Below, piece by piece: positions 6,711 to 10,827 of a stretch of 10,827 nucleotides of DNA. The position numbers and the translations under genes were made by a program. Source of the stretch: an uncultured Muribaculaceae bacterium (GTDB lineage Bacteria; Bacteroidota; Bacteroidia; Bacteroidales; Muribaculaceae); assembly GCA_910586455.1 (NCBI GenBank), contig CAJUHX010000066.1, positions 1 through 10,827 of the forward strand. Reading direction: 5' to 3'. Positions within the stretch are counted from its first letter, which is position 1. Each line of letters starts with the position of its first letter. The notes beneath the pieces were generated by a model. It was not told the DNA's origin. It did no database searches and saw nothing but the letters and a program-made list of their open reading frames with translations.

Positions 6711-7961
6711 ATGACTATCGATCAGTTCAACTTCAATGGCAAAAAAGCCATCGTACGCGTTGACTTCAATGTGCCTCTGGACGAAAACGGCAACATCACC
6801 GACGATACCCGCATCCGCGGCGCCCTCCCTACCCTCAAGAAAATTCTTAACGATGGTGGCGCACTCATCATAATGTCGCACATGGGCAAACCCAAAGGCA
6901 AGGTGAACCCCAAGTTCTCGCTCGGACAGATCAAGGATGCCGTAAGCAAGGCTCTCGACGCTCCGGTTGAATTCGCCGAAGACTGCGCCAAGGCTGCCGA
7001 ACAGGCCAGGGAACTCAAGCCCGGCCAGGTTCTGCTGCTCGAAAACCTCCGCTTCTATCCCGAGGAGGAAGGCAAGCCCGTGGGCATCGACAAGGAAGAC
7101 CCCGCCTATGATGCAGCCAAGAAGGAAATGAAAGAACGTCAGAAGGAATTCGCCAAGACTCTGGCAAGCTATGCCGACGTATACGTGAACGACGCATTCG
7201 GCACCGCTCACCGCCGCCACGCATCTACCGCCGTTATCGCCGACTACTTCGACGCCGACCACAAGATGCTCGGCTACCTCATGGAAAAGGAAGTAAACGC
7301 TGTCGACAATATTCTCAAGGACATCAAGCGTCCATTCACCGCCATCATGGGCGGCTCTAAGGTATCGACCAAAATCGGTATCATCGAAAATCTCATGGAC
7401 AAGGTGGACAACCTCATTCTATGCGGCGGCATGACCTACACCTTCGCCAAAGCCAAGGGTGGCAATGTAGGCGCTTCGCTCTGCGAGAACGACAAGCTGC
7501 AGCTGGCCCTCGACATCATCGCCAAAGCCAAGGCCAAAGGCGTGAACCTGGTGCTGGGTGTGGACTGTGTGGCCGGCGACGCTTTCAGCAACGACTGCAA
7601 CACTCAGATTTGCTCGGTAATGGATATTCCCGAAGGCTGGGAAGGCCTCGATGCAGGTCCCGAAACCCGCAAAATTTTCGCCGACGCTATCCGCGGCAGC
7701 AAGACCATACTGTGGAACGGCCCCGCAGGCGTGTTTGAATTCGACAACTTCACCGCAGGCAGCCGCGCTATTGCCGACGCCATCGTTGAAGCTACCAAGA
7801 ACGGCGCCTTCTCGCTCGTAGGCGGCGGCGACTCTGTTGCCTGCATCAACAAGTTCGGTCTGGCCGACGAAGTATCGTATGTATCGACCGGTGGCGGCGC
7901 TCTGCTCGAAGCCATCGAAGGCAAGGTTCTCCCCGGCATCGCTGCCATCAAGGGCGAATAA
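6711..7961 (+). CDS. pgk: Phosphoglycerate kinase
   Basis: Glycolytic and gluconeogenic enzyme converting 1,3-bisphosphoglycerate plus ADP to 3-phosphoglycerate plus ATP; cytoplasmic monomer. The 416 residues match the usual bacterial length (390-420). Motifs in order: RVDFNVPLD (16-24), SHMGKPKG (56-63), LLLENLRFYPEE (108-119), VNDAFGTAHRRHAST (159-173), GGSKVSTKI (214-222), WNGPAGVFEF (335-344), GGGDS (371-375) and STGGGALLE (392-400). Substrate and nucleotide sites are therefore complete in both lobes. Codon choice differs from its neighbours: Ile is almost always ATC or ATT, with only about two ATA codons, as expected for a highly expressed gene. The start follows A-rich DNA without a Shine-Dalgarno sequence. 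It has its own -7 promoter box and a strong stem-loop just after the stop, so it is probably mainly monocistronic. Confidence 0.99.
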   Translation: MTIDQFNFNGKKAIVRVDFNVPLDENGNITDDTRIRGALPTLKKILNDGGALIIMSHMGKPKGKVNPKFSLGQIKDAVSKALDAPVEFAEDCAKAAEQARELKPGQVLLLENLRFYPEEEGKPVGIDKEDPAYDAAKKEMKERQKEFAKTLASYADVYVNDAFGTAHRRHASTAVIADYFDADHKMLGYLMEKEVNAVDNILKDIKRPFTAIMGGSKVSTKIGIIENLMDKVDNLILCGGMTYTFAKAKGGNVGASLCENDKLQLALDIIAKAKAKGVNLVLGVDCVAGDAFSNDCNTQICSVMDIPEGWEGLDAGPETRKIFADAIRGSKTILWNGPAGVFEFDNFTAGSRAIADAIVEATKNGAFSLVGGGDSVACINKFGLADEVSYVSTGGGALLEAIEGKVLPGIAAIKGE

Positions 7962-7988
7962 TCCTGAACAAAACATTATAATTATAAG

Positions 7989-8030
7989 GGGTGTGTCTTT
8001 ATATTATCGACACACCCTCTCTTATTTCTA
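7989..8030 (+). terminator. Stem-loop terminator after pgk
   Basis: A perfect 9-bp stem, GGGTGTGTC (7989-7997) with GACACACCC (8009-8017), encloses an 11-base A/T-rich loop and can be extended by one G-T pair. A pyrimidine-rich tail (TCTCTTATTTCT) follows. It begins 27 bases after the pgk stop. The tail is interrupted by C and A, so termination may be partial. The structure ends only 14 bases before the next start codon, so it also sits in the leader of any read-through message. Confidence 0.7.
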
Positions 8031-8031
8031 T

Positions 8032-9234
8032 ATGAATCTTTCCGACGAATTTTTCAGCTGGATACAGCAGCACGCGCAGGACGATCCCTCGAAACTGCGG
8101 CTTAAAATGCGCGGCAAACTCGTTGGCGGCCTTGATGCTTCGGCAGCCATACTGCAGATTGAATGTCGGCGCAAGTACGCTGCCAAGTTTGCCGATACTC
8201 TGGCCGCCGACCCGCACTTCTACTTTCCGGGCGGCATAAACGCCGAACAGGCCACTTCCGACCGTCTGGCACGCTTCCATGCCACGCTCATAGAACCCGG
8301 CAAAAAGGTGGCCGACCTGACATCGGGTCTGGGCATCGACGCCATGCATCTGGCGCGTAAAAGCGCTGCGGTAGTAGCCATTGAACAGCAGCCCGAAGTA
8401 GCCGATGCCCTGAGGTTCAATGCCGCAAATTCAGGTCTGGGCAATCTTGAAACCGTGTGTGCCGACTGCCGCGACTGGCTCGATATGGCCGGGCACGATT
8501 CGCAGGACTGCCTGTTTATCGACCCCGCACGCCGTGCCGACGACGGCAGCCGCGTATATGCCCTCCGGGACTGCCGTCCCGACCTTACGCTGATGCAGGA
8601 GTGTATGCTGCAGGTGGCGCCACGCTATATAGCCAAGCTTTCGCCGATGCTCGACATCAGTCATGTGGTGTCGGAGCTGAACTGCGTCAGAAACATAATG
8701 GCTGTAGGAACAACCACGGAATGCAAGGAACTGGTGGTGACAGTCGAACGCGGCTATGATGGCGAGCCTATGATACAGGCCTGCACGATATGCGCCGACG
8801 GCATGCACTGCGAGGCGTTCACAGCCTCCGACGAACAGGCCGCTGTAGCCACCTATGGCATGCCCGAGCCGGGCGACGTACTGTTCGAACCCTGGCCCGC
8901 ACTGATGAAGGCGGCTCCGCTTAAACTGCTCTCGCAGCGCTACGGTCTTACAAAACTGGCCGCCAACACCCAGCTTTACTTTACAAAAAAGCAGGCAGTT
9001 CCGTCGGCTGTACTGCCGGGAAACTGCCTGGATATTATTGCGGTGCTTCCGTATTCGTCGTCAGAAATCAAGCGGTTTGCGCGCCGCTGGCCCAAGGCAT
9101 CGGTCACAGCCCGCAACTTCAGAGTGCAGGCCGATGTGCTGCGCCGCAAACTTGGCGTGCGCGACGGAGGCGATGTGCGGGTGTTTGCTGTAAGCGACAA
9201 CCGAGGCGAACGACGGCTTATCGTCGCATCATGA
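8032..9234 (+). CDS. Class I SAM-dependent methyltransferase with THUMP-like C-terminal domain (PG_1098-like)
   Basis: Predicted methyltransferase of the Bacteroidota family typified by P. gingivalis PG_1098; its substrate is not established as far as I know, and RNA is the obvious guess. The 400 residues show an N-terminal helical region (1-80), SAM motif I VADLTSGLGIDAMHLAR (93-109), an acidic motif II end VVAIEQQP (114-121), a motif IV of the form FIDPARR (162-168), and AKLSPMLD (201-208). A C-terminal THUMP-like/ferredoxin-like part (about 335-400) contains PKASVTARNF (354-363) and LRRKLGVRDGGDVRVFA (370-386). DPAR in place of DPPY argues against an N6-adenine DNA methylase. The frame is open further upstream, but that extension lies in pgk. 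The Met at 8032 starts a typical N-terminus (MNLSDEFFSW). No exact promoter box lies between pgk and this gene, so it may rely on read-through. Its 3' end overlaps smpB by 17 bases, tail to tail. Confidence 0.85.
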   Translation: MNLSDEFFSWIQQHAQDDPSKLRLKMRGKLVGGLDASAAILQIECRRKYAAKFADTLAADPHFYFPGGINAEQATSDRLARFHATLIEPGKKVADLTSGLGIDAMHLARKSAAVVAIEQQPEVADALRFNAANSGLGNLETVCADCRDWLDMAGHDSQDCLFIDPARRADDGSRVYALRDCRPDLTLMQECMLQVAPRYIAKLSPMLDISHVVSELNCVRNIMAVGTTTECKELVVTVERGYDGEPMIQACTICADGMHCEAFTASDEQAAVATYGMPEPGDVLFEPWPALMKAAPLKLLSQRYGLTKLAANTQLYFTKKQAVPSAVLPGNCLDIIAVLPYSSSEIKRFARRWPKASVTARNFRVQADVLRRKLGVRDGGDVRVFAVSDNRGERRLIVAS

Positions 9235-9673
9235 TGCGGGCCATGTCGCGCTTGTCCTCGCGCTCCTTTATGCTCTGACGCTTGTCGTATTCCTTCTTGC
9301 CTCTGGCAAGGCCTATCACCAGTTTGGCCAGGCCACGCTCGTTGATAAAGAGCTTCAGGGGCACAATGGTGAAGCCGGCCTCTTTGCCGTCCTTGTCAAG
9401 GCGGTCGAGTTCCTTGCGGTTCAGCAGCAATTTGCGGTCGCGCCGGGCGGCGTGGTTATTGTATGTACCATAGAAATATTCTGCTATGTACATGTTCTTG
9501 ACCCACAGTTCACCGTTGTTCATGTAGCAGAATGTATCGGTCAGACCGGCTTTACCAAGTCTGATCGATTTTATTTCAGTGCCTGTGAGAACTATGCCGG
9601 CGGTAAAGGTGTCGACTATGTGGTAGTCATATGTAGCCCGGCGGTTTTTTATGTTTACTTCTTTGAATTTCAT
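9218..9673 (-). CDS. smpB: SsrA-binding protein SmpB (trans-translation)
   Basis: Binds tmRNA and guides it into the A site of ribosomes stalled on stop-less messages. The 151 residues match the family length. Visible: the conserved start NRRATYDY (10-17), the tmRNA-binding GTEIKSIRLGKAGLTDTF (31-48), the NNHAARRDRKLLL segment (72-84), then PLKLFINERGLAKLVIGLARGKKEYDKR (105-132) and a basic C-terminal tail KEREDKRDMARIMMRR (136-151) that enters the mRNA channel. The E. coli tail has His where this protein has Tyr129 (KKEYDKR). The gene is the last of a minus-strand set: the upstream membrane-protein stop overlaps its start as ATGA, indicating translational coupling. Its 3' end overlaps the convergent methyltransferase gene by 17 bases. 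No ssrA gene is visible in this window. Confidence 0.98.
   Translation of the reverse strand: MKFKEVNIKNRRATYDYHIVDTFTAGIVLTGTEIKSIRLGKAGLTDTFCYMNNGELWVKNMYIAEYFYGTYNNHAARRDRKLLLNRKELDRLDKDGKEAGFTIVPLKLFINERGLAKLVIGLARGKKEYDKRQSIKEREDKRDMARIMMRR
9225..9238. repeat. 14-bp perfect palindrome at the methyltransferase/smpB junction
   Basis: CGCATCATGATGCG is its own reverse complement. It covers the stop codon of the methyltransferase gene on one strand and the last Met-Met-Arg codons of smpB on the other. In RNA it can form a 5-bp stem with a CATG loop. By the simple 1 in 4^7 estimate, one such palindrome is expected about every 16 kb, so only the position makes it notable. A second, bulged inverted repeat (GCGA-CGA with TCG-TCGC, 9206-9227) lies next to it. 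Confidence 0.6.
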
Positions 9674-10221
9674 GCTGGTATCAATAAGAAAAGTACGTAG
9701 TGCAGCAGCAGCGGCATCAGTATCAGCGCAATCACCCCTATGAGCATGAAGCGCATGTCGTCGCCCGGTTTCACTGCCAGATAGCGGTCGGCCTTATACA
9801 CTATCAATGCAACAAACACCGGCAGTAGTTTGATTAATGTAAGTTCGGCGGGAACACAGTTTTCTATAATCCTGATTATGCCGAGCATGGCTATGGTGTA
9901 TACCGAACAGGTTTCGATTTTCTTGCGGTTCGGCTCGCCGGACACTATGTTTGGCATCAGCTGCTCGAGTATTAGCGCTGCCAGAAAGTATGCGGCGAAG
10001 TATGTGCCGAAGTCCACCACGGCACGCTCGATGGCTGTGACCAGTGTAATGCCGTTGCCGTATAGCATGCGTGCGAAGTTGCTCAGGGCGGCTACACCGA
10101 GTATGGGGTAAAGTCCGCGCGAACACAACTCGGCCGGAGCGACCGAAGCCTGCGACACATCTTCCCAGCCTTTGGCCGGCGACAGCATCAGTTGCAGTAT
10201 ATGTTTTAGAAATTGAAGCAT
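9670..10221 (-). CDS. Small polytopic inner-membrane protein, possibly YIP1-family
   Basis: A 183-residue hydrophobic protein. It has an amphipathic N-terminus (FLKHILQLMLSPAKGWEDVS, 4-23) and about five membrane segments (roughly 36-52, 71-89, 106-122, 127-143, 157-180). The arrangement and the N-terminal P-x-x-G-W-E element recall YIP1-type proteins annotated in Bacteroidota; that assignment rests on pattern memory only and no catalytic motif is visible. The chosen ATG overlaps the 3' end of tatD by 16 bases, and the stop codon overlaps the smpB start as ATGA, so all three genes are probably translated from one message. An alternative start at Met12 would remove the overlap with tatD but cut into the conserved-looking N-terminus. 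No function can be assigned from the sequence. Confidence 0.75.
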   Translation of the reverse strand: MLQFLKHILQLMLSPAKGWEDVSQASVAPAELCSRGLYPILGVAALSNFARMLYGNGITLVTAIERAVVDFGTYFAAYFLAALILEQLMPNIVSGEPNRKKIETCSVYTIAMLGIIRIIENCVPAELTLIKLLPVFVALIVYKADRYLAVKPGDDMRFMLIGVIALILMPLLLHYVLFLLIPA

Positions 10222-10827
10222 TTGTCAGCGTTGTTATTGGTTATTTCGGCTATCCGGTCGGTGCTGATGCCGAATTTTGCTGCCACAGAACCGGCTGTAT
10301 GAACCAGATATGCCGATTCGTTGCGTCGTCCGCGCCTTGGCACCGGAGCGAGATAGGGGGCGTCGGTTTCGAGCAGCAGCCGGTCGAGGCCTATGGCGGG
10401 CAGACTCTCATGGAGGCGTGCGTTTTTAAACGTTACTATGCCGTTGATACCGAACCATGGGTCGAAGTAGCGGCGTATGCGCTCCACGTCGTCGGCAGTG
10501 CCTCCGAAACTGTGAAACACCGCCTTTACATCCGGCACCGCCTGCAGCACCTCCAGAGTTTCGTCGAGAGCCTCGCGGCAGTGTATTATCACCGGCAGGC
10601 CGCGTTCGGAGGCTGCGCGGGCCTGATATTCGAAAGCGTCCATCTGCTCGCGTCGCATGGTCTTGTCCCAGTACAGGTCCATACCCACCTCGCCGATGGC
10701 TATATAACGCCCGGGGGCGGCATCAAGTTCGTGGAGCATGGCGTCGACAATGGAGCGCCAGTGAGCAGGCACCTCGGTAGGATGCAGGCCTATAGCCATG
10801 TGTATGTTGTCGGGGAACTGTGCTGCC
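10206..10827 (-). CDS. tatD: TatD-family metal-dependent hydrolase / DNase, 5'-truncated by the window edge
   Basis: TIM-barrel metallohydrolase of the TatD family, associated with 3'-5' exonuclease activity on DNA in repair or degradation. The frame is open to the right edge, reading AAQFPDNIH before the internal Met at base 10799, so the N-terminal segment carrying the HxHxD-type metal site lies outside. Counted from that Met, the rest is typical: GLHP (4-7), the metal-ligand Glu in IGEVGMDLYW (35-44), VIIHCREA (70-77), the metal-ligand His in VFHSFGG (94-100), the C-terminal LLLETDAPYLAP (140-151) with catalytic Asp, and a closing NNNADKCFNF. All visible active-site residues are present. 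It leads a minus-strand cluster with the membrane-protein gene and smpB, overlapping the former by 16 bases. The promoter is outside the window. Confidence 0.95.
   Translation of the reverse strand, partial: AAQFPDNIHMAIGLHPTEVPAHWRSIVDAMLHELDAAPGRYIAIGEVGMDLYWDKTMRREQMDAFEYQARAASERGLPVIIHCREALDETLEVLQAVPDVKAVFHSFGGTADDVERIRRYFDPWFGINGIVTFKNARLHESLPAIGLDRLLLETDAPYLAPVPRRGRRNESAYLVHTAGSVAAKFGISTDRIAEITNNNADKCFNF

Noticed and set aside
7837..8031. Upstream extension of the methyltransferase reading frame into pgk
   Set aside because: The extra 65 codons overlap pgk out of frame and run through the terminator stem. The Met at 8032 gives a family-like N-terminus.
1..10827. Search for mobile elements, CRISPR repeats, tRNA/tmRNA genes, phage or defence genes, and toxin-antitoxin pairs
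   Set aside because: No transposase or integrase motifs, direct-repeat arrays, cloverleaf-like segments or defence domains were seen. Gaps between genes are all under 140 bases.

Overview
The window looks like a gene-dense piece of chromosome from the phylum Bacteroidota, order Bacteroidales. Three exact matches to the Bacteroidota -7 promoter box TAnnTTTG lie upstream of genes. The start codons are preceded by A/T-rich DNA with no clear Shine-Dalgarno sequence. Several products have a Bacteroidales character: an RF1 with an insertion after the GGQ region, a PG_1098-like THUMP methyltransferase, and a stand-alone POTRA-less Omp85 barrel. The coding DNA is GC-rich, which would suit a Muribaculaceae-type member better than Bacteroides. 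That family-level guess is an inference, not something the sequence proves.

Layout, left to right. (1) The C-terminal part of a UvrA-family excinuclease ATPase (+) runs in from the left edge. (2) Converging on it and overlapping its stop region is a two-gene minus-strand operon: an Omp85/BamA-like outer-membrane barrel, then an inner-membrane EptA-type phosphoethanolamine transferase. The two genes overlap by 14 bases. (3) A 134-base gap with back-to-back promoter boxes separates that operon from prfA (RF1) and pyrF (OMP decarboxylase) on the plus strand. (4) pgk (phosphoglycerate kinase) follows with its own promoter box and is closed by a strong stem-loop. (5) Immediately after that stem-loop comes a 400-residue class I methyltransferase with a THUMP-like C-terminus. 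(6) Converging on it is a tightly overlapped minus-strand set: tatD (5' end beyond the right edge), a small polytopic membrane protein, and smpB. All neighbouring pairs in that set overlap.

Functionally this is mostly housekeeping: DNA repair (uvrA), envelope biogenesis (the barrel and the lipid A-type transferase), translation termination and rescue (prfA, smpB), pyrimidine synthesis (pyrF), glycolysis (pgk), and nuclease and RNA-modification-like enzymes (tatD, the methyltransferase). I found no mobile element, CRISPR array, tRNA, rRNA, phage gene or toxin-antitoxin pair, and no gene-free stretch above 300 bases. I do not see a wholly new system. The points most worth a second look are the uncharacterised methyltransferase behind the pgk stem-loop, the coupled barrel/EptA operon, the membrane protein translationally coupled to smpB, and the structured overlaps at both convergent gene junctions.
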